A stretch of DNA of 64,000 nt from assembly GCF_007002745.1 (NCBI RefSeq), contig NZ_SGNY01000002.1, positions 124,001 through 188,000 on the forward strand. The letters run 5' to 3'. Position numbers and translations under genes: made by a program. This document shows positions 47,526 to 56,779 of this stretch, one piece after another. This DNA comes from Martinezella rhizogenes (GTDB lineage: Bacteria > Pseudomonadota > Alphaproteobacteria > Rhizobiales > Rhizobiaceae). Each line of letters opens with the position of its first letter. The first letter of the stretch is position 1. Below the pieces are notes generated by a model that saw only the letters and a program-made list of their open reading frames with translations, was not told the origin of the DNA and did no database searches.

Positions 47526-48605
47526 ATGCTTTCACTTCGCCTGCTAACGATCATCGCCGGTTTTGCCTTTGCGGGCTCAGCAAGCGCGGCGTCGATCGGC
47601 ATTGTTGCTCCGCAGAACGGGCCATATGAGCTTCTGGGGCAGCAGGTGCGACAGGGCGCGAAGGCCGCTGCCGCCAAACTCGGGCTTGATGTCGTCGAAA
47701 TCCACGAAAGCTGCGAGGATGGCAGCGGCGGCGCCATCGCCGATGGCCTTGTGGCCGCCAAAGTCAGCGCGGCGATCGGCTTCCTGTGCACCGAAACGCT
47801 CCAGGATGTTCTGCCGCCATTGAAGGCGGCCGCCATCCCGGCAATCACGCTTTCCAGCCGCGCACCTATCCTGATGGAAGATGCGTTGAAATATGGCTGG
47901 CCGCTTTTCCGCCTCGCCCCTTCCGACAGGGCCGAATCGGAAAGGACAGCGGAAATCATCCTGCGCGACTGGAAAGGTCACTCCATCGGACTGGTGGATG
48001 ACGGCACGATCTACAGCCGCGACCTGGTGGACAGGATTCGCTCCAAGCTGGAGGAAAACGGGCTGAAGCCCACCTTCACCGACACGATGCGCCCCAACCA
48101 GGAACAGCAGGTAGCGCTGGTGCGCCGGCTGGCGCGAACCGGCATCACCCATGTCTTCATCGGCGCGGAACGCAACGATGTTGCCATTGTCGCCCGCGAC
48201 GCCGCCTCGGAAAGTTCCCCCCTCACCATCATGGGCGGCGATGCCATGAATGCGGCCAACGCCCCGGTAGCACTTACGGTAAATGTGCTCGCCATCACCC
48301 GCCCGGCCTATGACACATTGCCATCGGCCCAGGCCGTCACCGGTGAATTGCGCGCCGCCGGCATTGAACCGGAAGGTTATGTCCTGCCCGCCTATGCGGC
48401 CTCGGAACTGACGGCAGCGCTTTCGGAAGCGGCGCAGGCACAGTCGAAACCCGCGCCGGAAATATTGACGACCGGCACCGTCTTCAAAACCGTGATTGGC
48501 GACCTGAGCTTTAATCCCTCGCACGAACTTGCCGACAATCCCTACCGCCTGCAGCGCTGGAACGGCCAGCGCTTCGAACCGGCGGACAAGGCCGAAAAAC
48601 AATAG
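47526..48605 (+). CDS. ABC transporter substrate-binding protein, LivK-like (branched-chain amino acid type)
   Basis: 359 aa from ATG 47526. Signal peptide MLSLRLLTIIAGFAFAGSASA, cleaved near residue 22. Type I periplasmic-binding fold: IGIVAPQNGPYELLGQQVRQGAKAAAAKLG, then VSAAIGFLCTETLQDVLPPL and ITLSSRAPIL. Its own permease and ATPase are absent, so it is an orphan binding protein, possibly sensing rather than importing. Ligand unknown. Confidence 0.85.
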   Translation: MLSLRLLTIIAGFAFAGSASAASIGIVAPQNGPYELLGQQVRQGAKAAAAKLGLDVVEIHESCEDGSGGAIADGLVAAKVSAAIGFLCTETLQDVLPPLKAAAIPAITLSSRAPILMEDALKYGWPLFRLAPSDRAESERTAEIILRDWKGHSIGLVDDGTIYSRDLVDRIRSKLEENGLKPTFTDTMRPNQEQQVALVRRLARTGITHVFIGAERNDVAIVARDAASESSPLTIMGGDAMNAANAPVALTVNVLAITRPAYDTLPSAQAVTGELRAAGIEPEGYVLPAYAASELTAALSEAAQAQSKPAPEILTTGTVFKTVIGDLSFNPSHELADNPYRLQRWNGQRFEPADKAEKQ

Positions 48606-48737
48606 GCAAAGCCAGTGCGGCGGGAAATTTGAGGAAGCCGGGCTGAAAAGCACCGCCAACCGCGCGGCAGGCCGTTTCAAACCCGGATACTTGGTGCTAA
48701 AGGCAGCTTACGCAACGCGTCGAGAGGAGTTTGCCCC

Positions 48738-49415
48738 ATGTCCCTGCCCATCCGGATAGCCCCGTCGATCCTGGCTGCCAATTTCGCCAAGCTCGGACAG
48801 GAGGTCGCCGATGTCACGGAAGCGGGTGCCGACTGGATCCATCTCGATGTCATGGACGGTCATTTCGTCCCCAACATCTCGTTCGGGCCTGACGTCATCA
48901 AGGCACTTCGCCCGCACAGCAACGCCTTTTTCGATTGTCACCTGATGATCGCCCCCGTCGATCCCTATCTCGAAGCCTTCGCCAAGGCCGGTTGCGACAG
49001 CATCACCGTGCATGCGGAGGCCGGACCGCATCTGCATCGCTCGCTGCAGACCATCCGCACACTCGGCCGGAAGACCGGCGTGACCCTCAATCCCGCCACG
49101 CCGCTTTCCGTTATCGAAAACGTGCTTGATGATGTTGATCTCATCCTGATCATGAGCGTCAATCCCGGTTTCGGCGGCCAGAAATTCATTCCCGCCATGC
49201 TCGACAAGATCCGCGCGGCAAAGGCGATGATCGGCGACCGGCCGATCGAGCTTGAAGTGGATGGCGGCGTAACGGCGCAGACAGCCGGCGCGATCATCGC
49301 TGCCGGGGCCAATGCGCTGGTGGCCGGCTCGGCGGTCTTCAAGGGCGATGGTGTCGAAGACTACCGCAAGACAGTGTCATTGTTGCGCACGGCGGCGGAG
49401 GCCGGAAGGTCCTGA
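48738..49415 (+). CDS. rpe: Ribulose-phosphate 3-epimerase
   Basis: 225 aa TIM barrel interconverting ribulose 5-phosphate and xylulose 5-phosphate in the pentose phosphate pathway. Signatures: [50 protein letters not shown] and ELEVDGGV, including the metal-binding His and Asp. ATG 48738 follows GAGAGGAG. Confidence 0.97.
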   Translation: MSLPIRIAPSILAANFAKLGQEVADVTEAGADWIHLDVMDGHFVPNISFGPDVIKALRPHSNAFFDCHLMIAPVDPYLEAFAKAGCDSITVHAEAGPHLHRSLQTIRTLGRKTGVTLNPATPLSVIENVLDDVDLILIMSVNPGFGGQKFIPAMLDKIRAAKAMIGDRPIELEVDGGVTAQTAGAIIAAGANALVAGSAVFKGDGVEDYRKTVSLLRTAAEAGRS

Positions 49416-49470
49416 CCCACGGAGAAAACACGCCGGAAGCAGGACTACGGGGCGTTTGGATGAGGGCTTG

Positions 49471-49977
49471 ATGGACAGCGACAGGCAGGATTTCCGCAAT
49501 ACAGTATCGGCATCGCTGTTCCCTCTCCTTGCCCCGCTTGTCTGGGCCGTCTGTTCGGCGGCCACCGCCGCCCTCGGCCTCTATCTCCGAAACCGGCTGG
49601 AAACCGACCATGCCGCTGATATCTGGATATTGTTCTTCTGCGGTGGCCTTCTCGGCTGGCCGCTGGCCATGGTGGCACTGCGCTTCCTGCCCGCTTCTAC
49701 CAGCCTGACGCTGCGCTTTGCGGCAAGCTGTCTCGCCATCGCATTCTTCACCCTGGCGGTCGCGGCGATATTTTTCGCTTTTCAGTACCGCATCTTTTAT
49801 GCGCAGTGGCATGCGCCGGCGTTTTCCCGCATCTGGTTTTTCCAGCAGATCTTCACCTCGCTCGGCGCAATCTACCAGTTTTGCATTCTCGGCCTCGGCC
49901 TTTATTTCCCCTATGCAGCCGTTCCGCTGACCCTGGCGGGCGCAATCCTTTGCCGGCGGGCCCATCGCGCTACATAG
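49471..49977 (+). CDS. Small integral membrane protein, unknown
   Basis: 168 aa from ATG 49471 (GAGGG upstream). Four hydrophobic segments at about residues 13-35, 47-68, 78-100 and 125-155 (FPLLAPLVWAVCSAATAALGLYL; IWILFFCGGLLGWPLAMVAL; ...). No family recognised. Lies between rpe and purB. Confidence 0.72.
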   Translation: MDSDRQDFRNTVSASLFPLLAPLVWAVCSAATAALGLYLRNRLETDHAADIWILFFCGGLLGWPLAMVALRFLPASTSLTLRFAASCLAIAFFTLAVAAIFFAFQYRIFYAQWHAPAFSRIWFFQQIFTSLGAIYQFCILGLGLYFPYAAVPLTLAGAILCRRAHRAT

Positions 49978-50090
49978 CCATGTAGCTTTAGATTGAGATT
50001 ACCGGAACACTTTGCTAAACGGGCAGCAAAACTCCCACAAAGCCAAGTTCCTCCACCAAGCCAAGCCTCTCTACGAAGAAAGTCATTGCC

Positions 50091-51398
50091 ATGATCCCTC
50101 GTTACTCCCGGCCGGAAATGGTCGCCATCTGGTCGCCGGAAACAAAGTTCCGCATCTGGTTCGAGATCGAGGCATATGCCTGTGACGCACTGGCCGAGCT
50201 AGGCGTCATTCCGAAATCGGCGGCCCAGACGATCTGGGAAAAGGGCGGCAGCGCCACCTTCGACGTCGCCCGCATCGACGAGATCGAGGCCGTGACCAAA
50301 CATGACGTCATCGCCTTCCTGACCCACCTTGCCGAATTTGTCGGTCCCGACAGCCGTTTCGTGCATCAGGGCATGACCTCGTCGGACGTGCTCGACACCA
50401 CGCTCAACATCCAGCTCGTGCGGGCCGCCGATCTGCTGCTTGCCGATATGGACCGTGTACTCGCAGCACTTAAGACCCGCGCCTTCGAGCACAAGAACAC
50501 GGTGCGCATCGGCCGCAGCCACGGCATCCATGCCGAGCCGACCACCATGGGCCTGACCTTTGCCCGCTTTTACGCCGAGATGCACCGCAACCGCGAGCGC
50601 CTCGTTAATGCCCGCGCGGAAATCGCCACCGGCGCGATCTCCGGCGCCGTCGGCACCTTCGCCAATATCGACCCGCGCGTTGAGGAGCATGTCTGCGCAA
50701 AGCTCGGCCTCATCCCCGAGCCGGTCTCCACGCAGGTCATCCCGCGTGACCGCCACGCCATGTTCTTTGCCGTTCTCGGCGTCATCGCCTCGTCGATCGA
50801 AAACGTCGCCATCGAAATCCGCCACATGCAGCGCACCGAGGTTCTGGAAGCCGAAGAGTTCTTCTCTCCCGGGCAGAAGGGTTCCTCCGCCATGCCGCAC
50901 AAGCGCAACCCGGTTCTGACCGAAAACCTGACCGGCCTTGCCCGTCTGGTGCGCATGTCGGTCGTGCCGGCCATGGAAAACGTGGCGCTCTGGCATGAGC
51001 GCGATATCAGCCACTCCTCCGTGGAGCGCGCCATCGGTCCCGACACGACCGTCACGCTGGATTTCGCGCTGAACCGCCTTGCCGGCGTCATCGAAAAGCT
51101 GGTGATCTATCCGGACAACATGTTGAAGAACATGAACAAGTTCCGCGGCCTCGTGCATTCGCAGCGCGTTCTTTTGGCGCTGACGCAGGCCGGCGTTTCC
51201 CGCGAGGACGCTTACCGTCTGGTCCAGCGCAATGCCATGAAGGTCTGGGAACAGGGCGCAGATTTCCTTGAGGAACTGCTGGGTGACGAGGAAGTGCGCG
51301 CCGCCCTTCCCGAAGCGACCATCCGCGAGAAATTCGACCTTGGTTACCACACCAAGCATGTCGACACGATCTTCGCGCGCGTCTTCGGCAAGGCGTAA
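50091..51398 (+). CDS. purB: Adenylosuccinate lyase
   Basis: 435 aa, fumarase/aspartase superfamily. Splits SAICAR in purine synthesis and adenylosuccinate in AMP synthesis. Signatures: the histidine region GRSHGIHAEPTTMG, and the catalytic loop PGQKGSSAMPHKRNPVLTENLTGLAR. It begins MIPRYSRPEMVAIW as other family members do. Heads the local purine genes. Confidence 0.97.
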   Translation: MIPRYSRPEMVAIWSPETKFRIWFEIEAYACDALAELGVIPKSAAQTIWEKGGSATFDVARIDEIEAVTKHDVIAFLTHLAEFVGPDSRFVHQGMTSSDVLDTTLNIQLVRAADLLLADMDRVLAALKTRAFEHKNTVRIGRSHGIHAEPTTMGLTFARFYAEMHRNRERLVNARAEIATGAISGAVGTFANIDPRVEEHVCAKLGLIPEPVSTQVIPRDRHAMFFAVLGVIASSIENVAIEIRHMQRTEVLEAEEFFSPGQKGSSAMPHKRNPVLTENLTGLARLVRMSVVPAMENVALWHERDISHSSVERAIGPDTTVTLDFALNRLAGVIEKLVIYPDNMLKNMNKFRGLVHSQRVLLALTQAGVSREDAYRLVQRNAMKVWEQGADFLEELLGDEEVRAALPEATIREKFDLGYHTKHVDTIFARVFGKA

Positions 51399-51467
51399 GG
51401 CAGGGTCTCCAAAGTTAATGCCGTCGCGGCCTTGATCGCGGCGGCATCACAACACAGATATGGGCGC

Positions 51468-52031
51468 ATGAAAGTTTCAGAAGCAGATATCCTCATGGTA
51501 CCGGGCTATACCAATTCCGGCCCCGACCACTGGCAGACCCGCTGGGAGCGCAAGCTTTCCACCGCCCGCCGGGTCGAGCAGGCGGAATGGACAAAACCCG
51601 TGAAGGAAGACTGGGTCGCCCGGCTGGTGGAAGAGGTCAATGCCTCCACCAAGCCCATAGTCCTCGTCGCCCATTCACTCGGCGTGCCGACCGTGATCCA
51701 TGCGTTGCCGGAAATCGGCAAGAAGGTCTCGGGCGCGCTTTTCGTCGCGCCGCCCGATGTCGCCAATCCCGATATCCGCCCGAAACATCTGATGACCTTC
51801 GGCCCTTATCCGCGCGATCCGCTGCCATTTCCGACGATCACCATCGCCAGCCGCAATGATCCCTTCGGCACTTACGAACATGCCGATGACATTGCCGCCG
51901 CCTGGGGTTCGCTGCTGATCGATGCCGGCATGTCCGGCCATATCAACGCTGAGTCCGGCCACGGCCCATGGCCGGAGGGCGGCATGGTCTTCGCCCAGTT
52001 CCTGAGCCGACTGAAGGCGAACGAACCCTGA
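51468..52031 (+). CDS. RBBP9/YdeN-type serine hydrolase
   Basis: 187 aa compact alpha/beta hydrolase. ILMVPGYTNSGPDHWQTRWE is the usual N terminus, VLVAHSLGV holds the nucleophile serine, ASRNDPFGTYEHA the acid, and INAESGHGPWPEG the histidine. Start ATG 51468; the frame is open 12 codons further. Substrate unknown. Lies between purB and purC. Confidence 0.88.
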   Translation: MKVSEADILMVPGYTNSGPDHWQTRWERKLSTARRVEQAEWTKPVKEDWVARLVEEVNASTKPIVLVAHSLGVPTVIHALPEIGKKVSGALFVAPPDVANPDIRPKHLMTFGPYPRDPLPFPTITIASRNDPFGTYEHADDIAAAWGSLLIDAGMSGHINAESGHGPWPEGGMVFAQFLSRLKANEP

Positions 52032-52233
52032 CGAGGGGCTGAGGCAAGACCCGTCCCGCCACTTGCCAGTTGCACCGGCCGGTTTCCGGCCGGACAACCT
52101 TCCGGCCCGACACAAGAATTGAAGGGAAGATATGCGAGCTGCATTGTAGAATGCACTCTTTTCCTTTATGGGACCGCTCAAAGACAGAAACGTAACGCCA
52201 CCAGAATCGGCGTCAACCAAGAGACCTGCCATT

Positions 52234-52998
52234 ATGAACCGTCGCCGCCGTATTTACGAAGGCAAGGCCAAGATCCTCTACGAAGGTCCGGAGCCAGGCA
52301 CGCTTATCCAGTTCTTCAAGGACGATGCGACCGCCTTCAACAAGAAGAAGCACGAAGTCATCGACGGCAAGGGTGTGCTGAACAACCGTATCTGCGAATA
52401 TGTCTTCACGCATCTGAACAAGATCGGCATTCCCACCCATTTCATCCGCCGCCTCAACATGCGCGAGCAGTTGATCAAGGAAGTGGAGATGATCCCGCTT
52501 GAGATCGTCGTGCGCAATGTTGCCGCCGGCTCGCTTTCCAAGCGCCTCGGCATTGACGAGGGCGTGGTGCTGCCGCGCTCCATCATCGAGTTTTATTACA
52601 AGTCGGATGAGCTGGAAGACCCGATGGTCTCCGAAGAGCACATCACGGCTTTCGGCTGGGCCAACCCCGCCGAGCTTGACGACATCATGGCGCTTGCCAT
52701 CCGCGTCAACGACTTCCTGTCCGGCCTGTTCCTCGGTGTTGGCATCCAGCTCGTCGATTTCAAGATCGAATGCGGCCGCCTGTTCGAAGGCGACATGATG
52801 CGCATCATTCTGGCCGACGAGATTTCGCCAGACAGCTGCCGCCTGTGGGACATCGAGACCCAGAAAAAGATGGACAAGGACCTGTTCCGCCGCGATATGG
52901 GCGGGCTCGTGGAAGCCTATTCCGAAGTGGCGCGCCGTCTCGGCATCATCAATGAAAACGAACCGATCCGCGGCACCGGCCCAGTCCTGGTAAAGTAA
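52234..52998 (+). CDS. purC: SAICAR synthetase (phosphoribosylaminoimidazole-succinocarboxamide synthase)
   Basis: 254 aa. ATP-dependent joining of aspartate to CAIR. Begins [16 protein letters not shown], then [60 protein letters not shown], the usual PurC signatures. ATG 52234 matches family length; the frame is open 22 codons upstream without similarity. Followed by purS after 55 bp. Confidence 0.97.
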   Translation: MNRRRRIYEGKAKILYEGPEPGTLIQFFKDDATAFNKKKHEVIDGKGVLNNRICEYVFTHLNKIGIPTHFIRRLNMREQLIKEVEMIPLEIVVRNVAAGSLSKRLGIDEGVVLPRSIIEFYYKSDELEDPMVSEEHITAFGWANPAELDDIMALAIRVNDFLSGLFLGVGIQLVDFKIECGRLFEGDMMRIILADEISPDSCRLWDIETQKKMDKDLFRRDMGGLVEAYSEVARRLGIINENEPIRGTGPVLVK

Positions 52999-53053
52999 TA
53001 TCGGCCTCGTGAAGTAATATTGGCCTCTTAAGGTAAAATCAGGAGAAGATCAG

Positions 53054-53296
53054 GTGATCAAGGCACGGGTGACTGTTACGCTGAAGAACGGCGTTCTCGA
53101 TCCGCAGGGCAAGGCAATCGAAGGCGCGCTCGGCAGCCTCGGTTTCGGCGGCGTCGGCCATGTCCGTCAGGGCAAGGTCTTCGATCTGGAACTGGAAGGC
53201 GCCGACAAGGCCAAGGCCGAGACCGACCTGAAGGCAATGTGCGAAAAGCTTCTGGCCAATACGGTTATAGAAAACTACGCTATCGCCATCCTCTAG
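53054..53296 (+). CDS. purS: FGAM synthase subunit PurS
   Basis: 80 aa. Small subunit that helps move ammonia from PurQ to PurL. IKARVTVTLKNGVLDPQGKAIEGALGSLGFGGVGHVRQGKVFDLEL is typical. GTG start at 53054 after AGGAGAAG. A 100-bp repeat begins at its stop codon and separates it from purQ. Confidence 0.95.
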   Translation: MIKARVTVTLKNGVLDPQGKAIEGALGSLGFGGVGHVRQGKVFDLELEGADKAKAETDLKAMCEKLLANTVIENYAIAIL

Positions 53297-53395
53297 ATCG
53301 TTTTGGCTTTTCTTCGAATCTCCAAACCGACCTATGTCTTTGATTTTGCGCGTTGTCCGGACGTAAAAGCGTTTCCGCTTTTACTGGAAACGCTC
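53296..53395. repeat. 100-bp GAGC/GCTC-ended palindromic element, copy 3 (inverted)
   Basis: Reverse-complement orientation relative to the copies at 4115 and 60566: contains CGTAAAAG, CCGCTTTTACTGGAAACGCTC. It starts at the last base of purS and ends 21 bp before the purQ ATG, inside the operon. Confidence 0.78.
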
Positions 53396-53416
53396 TAAGC
53401 CGCAGGAGCCGTCCCG

Positions 53417-54088
53417 ATGAAATCCGCTGTCGTCCAACTTCCCGGCCTCAACCGCGACCGCGACATGATCGCCGCGCTGACGAAAATCTCCGGAAGCGCG
53501 CCCGTCACCATCTGGCAGACAGAAACGGATATTCCCGACGTCGACCTGATCGTCATTCCGGGCGGCTTTTCCTATGGTGACTATCTGCGTTGCGGCGCGA
53601 TTGCCGCCCGCATGCCGGTCATGCAGGCCATTCGCGAAAAGGCGGAAAAGGGCGTCAAGGTTCTCGGCGTCTGCAACGGTTTCCAGATCCTGGTCGAGGC
53701 GGGCATGCTGCCGGGTGCCTTGATGCGCAACGCCTCGCTGAAATTCGTCTGCCGGGAAGTGAAGCTAGAAGTCACCAATAACGACACCGAATTCACCCGC
53801 GCTTATGACAAGGGCCAGATCCTGCGCTGCCCCGTCGCCCATCACGACGGCAACTATTTCCTCGATACGGATGAGCTGAAGTCGGTGGAAGACAATGGTC
53901 AGGTCGTGTTCCGTTATGCTGAAGGCACCAATCCCAACGGCTCGCTGAACGACATCGCCGGCGTCATCAACGCAAAGGGCAACGTTCTCGGCATGATGCC
54001 GCATCCGGAAAACCTCATCGAAGCCGCCCATGGCGGCAATGACGGGCGTGGCCTCTTTGCTTCGGCGCTCGGCGTCATCGCAGCCTGA
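53417..54088 (+). CDS. purQ: FGAM synthase glutaminase subunit PurQ
   Basis: 223 aa class I glutamine amidotransferase. Nucleophile in [21 protein letters not shown]; His and Glu in [10 protein letters not shown]. Supplies ammonia to PurL for the fourth purine step. A strong terminator directly follows, so purL is transcribed separately. Confidence 0.97.
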   Translation: MKSAVVQLPGLNRDRDMIAALTKISGSAPVTIWQTETDIPDVDLIVIPGGFSYGDYLRCGAIAARMPVMQAIREKAEKGVKVLGVCNGFQILVEAGMLPGALMRNASLKFVCREVKLEVTNNDTEFTRAYDKGQILRCPVAHHDGNYFLDTDELKSVEDNGQVVFRYAEGTNPNGSLNDIAGVINAKGNVLGMMPHPENLIEAAHGGNDGRGLFASALGVIAA

Positions 54089-54095
54089 TAGATCG

Positions 54096-54120
54096 GGCGG
54101 GCTTCGGGCCCGCCTTTTTT
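54096..54120 (+). terminator. Rho-independent terminator after purQ
   Basis: GGCGGGC (54096-54102) pairs with GCCCGCC (54108-54114) around a 5-nt loop, followed by six T. Confidence 0.92.
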
Positions 54121-54166
54121 AATGCCGGCTTCCGGCTAAGTTTCGGCTTCTCTTCTGGATGACCTG

Positions 54167-54571
54167 ATGCCTCGTCTTCTTCGCCACAATGCTTATAAAG
54201 CCACCGCATTGCTGCTCGCGGCAGTAGCGCTCGCCGCCTGCCAGCCGAAAACGCAGCCGGCTGCCTCCGTATCCCGCGCCGCCCTGCCGACGATGGAACG
54301 GATTGCTCTTGGCGCGAATGCCTGCTGGTTCAAATCGGGTGATGCGGCGTTCAAGGCCTATCGTCTGGCCCCGGAACTCAACTCTTTCTCCGGCCGTCCG
54401 CGCATCCTGCTCGTACCACGCAACAGCCCGGAATCACGCCCCATGCTGGTCGTTCAGGCAGAAGGCAATCCGGCGAAGCTCGATGCTTTCGGACCCGTCA
54501 TGAACGAAGCCATCTCCGGCCGCATCGCAACCGATGTCAAGCGCTGGGCGAATGGCGGCAAGGGCTGCTGA
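54167..54571 (+). CDS. Small lipoprotein, unknown function
   Basis: 134 aa. Signal with lipobox LAAC (cysteine at about residue 25), then a Pro/Ala linker and a compact domain with two cysteines (NACWFKSG and C-terminal GKGC) that could form a disulfide. Envelope-located. No family named. Confidence 0.78.
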   Translation: MPRLLRHNAYKATALLLAAVALAACQPKTQPAASVSRAALPTMERIALGANACWFKSGDAAFKAYRLAPELNSFSGRPRILLVPRNSPESRPMLVVQAEGNPAKLDAFGPVMNEAISGRIATDVKRWANGGKGC

Positions 54572-54608
54572 CTAGATACGTCTACGTCAAAGACGTCAGT
54601 CTCGCCCC

Positions 54609-54680
54609 GTGCCGAGGATCTGATGACCTCGAATAAAATCAATCCGTCGCAGATCCTCGGGACAAGCCCGAGGATGACGG
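54609..54680. repeat. RIME-like repeat, copy 4 (decayed)
   Basis: The right arm CAGATCCTCGGGACAAGCCCGAGGATGACGG is intact; the left arm keeps only GCCGAGGATCTG. Lies between the lipoprotein and DUF1127 genes. Confidence 0.7.
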
Positions 54681-54809
54681 CGGGCCATTTGCCTGCATCC
54701 CCGCGCAAATCCAATAAAAAAACCCGCCGACGCCGGTTGGGAGTGGCGTGGCGGGCTGCCGAATGGCTTGATGGCGCCGGGGAAAGAAGGCACCGCTCTT
54801 CGACAAAAA

Positions 54810-55115
54810 TTATAAAGACCGCGACGGCCATGAGAAAAGCTGCGATTTCGCGGCTTCCTTCAAGGCTTCGTCCCGTGTAACGCCGATATCCTCCAGAAGA
54901 TCGTCAGGCAATTCCCGCAAGGCGAGCCGTCCCCGTCGTTTCTGCTGCCAGCGCAACATGCCCATAATCAGGCGACCAATAAGCGTGCGGGCGATCTCGG
55001 CCGGAAAGGGCGCCGGTGCGACCATGTCGCCGGCATCGCGGAACACGCGTTCCCGTTCGTAGCCATCAGGATAAAGCGTATCCGCTGTCGAAAGGTATTG
55101 ATCCATCTTGCGCAT
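54810..55115 (-). CDS. DUF1127 domain protein
   Basis: 101 aa. The C-terminal half has MLRWQQKRRGRLALRELPDDLLEDIGVTRDEALKEA, the DUF1127 pattern; in Agrobacterium DUF1127 proteins affect RNA turnover and nutrient uptake. Diverges from the MocR-type regulator across a 93-bp region with repeated ACAAT/ATTGT motifs, so the two may be co-regulated. ATG 55115 used; ATG 55106 is an alternative. Confidence 0.85.
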   Translation of the reverse strand: MRKMDQYLSTADTLYPDGYERERVFRDAGDMVAPAPFPAEIARTLIGRLIMGMLRWQQKRRGRLALRELPDDLLEDIGVTRDEALKEAAKSQLFSWPSRSL

Positions 55116-55208
55116 ATTGCACCTATTGTCTCCGTGCGTTTAATCTCAATCAATGCAGACAATAAATACAATTGACTTGCTGACAGATACAATGCATAAA
55201 TTGTCACC
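55116..55208. promoter_or_regulatory. Divergent control region of DUF1127 and MocR genes
   Basis: Contains several ACAAT/ATTGT half sites: ATTGTC, GACAATAAATACAATTG, GATACAATG and AAATTGTC. Repeated TACAAT-like boxes are usual for MocR self-regulation. Inference from pattern. Confidence 0.45.
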
Positions 55209-56627
55209 ATGACAAATTGGCTTCCTGATCTCACCGAGGGCGACGGCCCGATTTATCTGCGCCTTGCGGACAGTATCGAAGGCGCGATTTCCGACGGCAC
55301 CCTGCAGGCCGGCTCGAAATTGCCGCCTCAGCGCAATCTCGCTTACGATCTGGGCGTGACAATTGGTACAATCAGCCGCGCCTACGCGCTGATCCATGAA
55401 CGTGGTCTCGTCAGCGGCGAAGTCGGCCGCGGCACTTATGTCAACGAGCGCAAGAGCCCCGCCCCGTTGTCGCGGGTAGAACCGGCGGCGGCGGCATTTG
55501 GCGGCACGCGTTATGCCATCGACACCAGCGCCGAGTTCCGCCTGAACACCACGGCGGCACCCGATGTTGGCCAAAGCGTGCTGATCGGCAAGTACATCGA
55601 GGCGCTCGCGAAAGAGCATCCCTTCGAAATTTCCAACTACACCCGCACCCTTCCAGACAACTGGTGCATGGCGGGCGCTCGCTGGCTGTCCCAGAACGGC
55701 TGGTCACCCAAACCGGAAAACATCGTTTCGACGCTCGGCGCCCATGCCGCAGTGATGAGCGTGGTAACGGCAATGACCGCGCCGGGGGACCGCATCGTCT
55801 TCGAACCGGTCACCTATTCCCATATCAGCCGCAGCGCCGCCCTTGCCGGACGCCGCGTGACACTGGTGGAAGCGGATGAAAAGGGCATTGTTCCCGATGA
55901 TTTCGAGCGCGTTTGCGCCCAACAGCATCCGAAAATGATCTTCCTGATGTCGGCGGGCCAGAACCCCACCTGCGCCACCCTGCCTGAAGATCGGCGGCGG
56001 GCAATTGCCGATATCGCCCGCAGATACGGCGTATGGATCATAGAGGACAATCTCTACGGCGCTATGACCCGGGATGCGATCCCGCTCATCGCGGAATTTG
56101 CACCCGACATCACCTTCGTCGTCGGCGGCCTGTCGAAATCCGTTTCGGCCGGCACCAGGGGCGGCTGGGTGGCCTGCCCCTCGCAATTTTCATCGAGAAT
56201 ACGGATTTCGCATTCGATGCTGACCGGCGGCCTGCCCTTCATGCTGGCCGAACTGAATGCCCGCCTCGTCAATAGCGGCGACGCCGACGATATCCGCAAG
56301 GATTGCATTGCCGAAATCAACCAGCGCGAAGCGATCGCCCGACGCGTCTTTTCCGGGCTGGAATTCAATTCGCTGCCCGATATTGCCTTTTTGTGGCTGA
56401 GACTGCCCGAACCGTGGCTTTCGGGAACCTTCCGCAGCGCGGCCATGAAGGAAGGCGTGCTGATCGACGACGAGGACGAGTTCAAGGCCGGACGGACGGA
56501 CAAGGTTTTCCACCGCATCCGCATCAGTTTTTCCGGCCCATCCGAACAAAAGGAAATGACGCAGGCCTTCGGCATCCTCAGACATCTGCTCGACAATGGG
56601 TCGGTGGGTTACGAAAGCGTGGCGTAG
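55209..56627 (+). CDS. MocR-type (GntR-aminotransferase) transcriptional regulator
   Basis: 472 aa fusion. Winged helix at about residues 15-80 (LADSIEGAISDGTLQAGSKLPPQRNLAYDLGVTIGTISRAYALIHERG), then an aminotransferase fold of type I: AGQNPTCATLPEDRR, IIEDNLYGAMTRDAIPL and PLP lysine in VVGGLSKSVSAGTRGGW. PLP-responsive control, probably autoregulated. Target genes unknown; the divergent DUF1127 gene is the obvious candidate. Confidence 0.9.
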   Translation: MTNWLPDLTEGDGPIYLRLADSIEGAISDGTLQAGSKLPPQRNLAYDLGVTIGTISRAYALIHERGLVSGEVGRGTYVNERKSPAPLSRVEPAAAAFGGTRYAIDTSAEFRLNTTAAPDVGQSVLIGKYIEALAKEHPFEISNYTRTLPDNWCMAGARWLSQNGWSPKPENIVSTLGAHAAVMSVVTAMTAPGDRIVFEPVTYSHISRSAALAGRRVTLVEADEKGIVPDDFERVCAQQHPKMIFLMSAGQNPTCATLPEDRRRAIADIARRYGVWIIEDNLYGAMTRDAIPLIAEFAPDITFVVGGLSKSVSAGTRGGWVACPSQFSSRIRISHSMLTGGLPFMLAELNARLVNSGDADDIRKDCIAEINQREAIARRVFSGLEFNSLPDIAFLWLRLPEPWLSGTFRSAAMKEGVLIDDEDEFKAGRTDKVFHRIRISFSGPSEQKEMTQAFGILRHLLDNGSVGYESVA

Positions 56628-56779
56628 TCCTTTCTGGACCCGCAGGCATCACCCATGAGCCGCCGTGAACGGCACAAACCGCCAATTAGCGGGTGAATCC
56701 ACGCATTTTCCTGTCGCACCATTGAGCCTCTTGCGCTAAAGAACCGGAAACTTTCCTCGGCTCGAACCGCGTGAGACCT

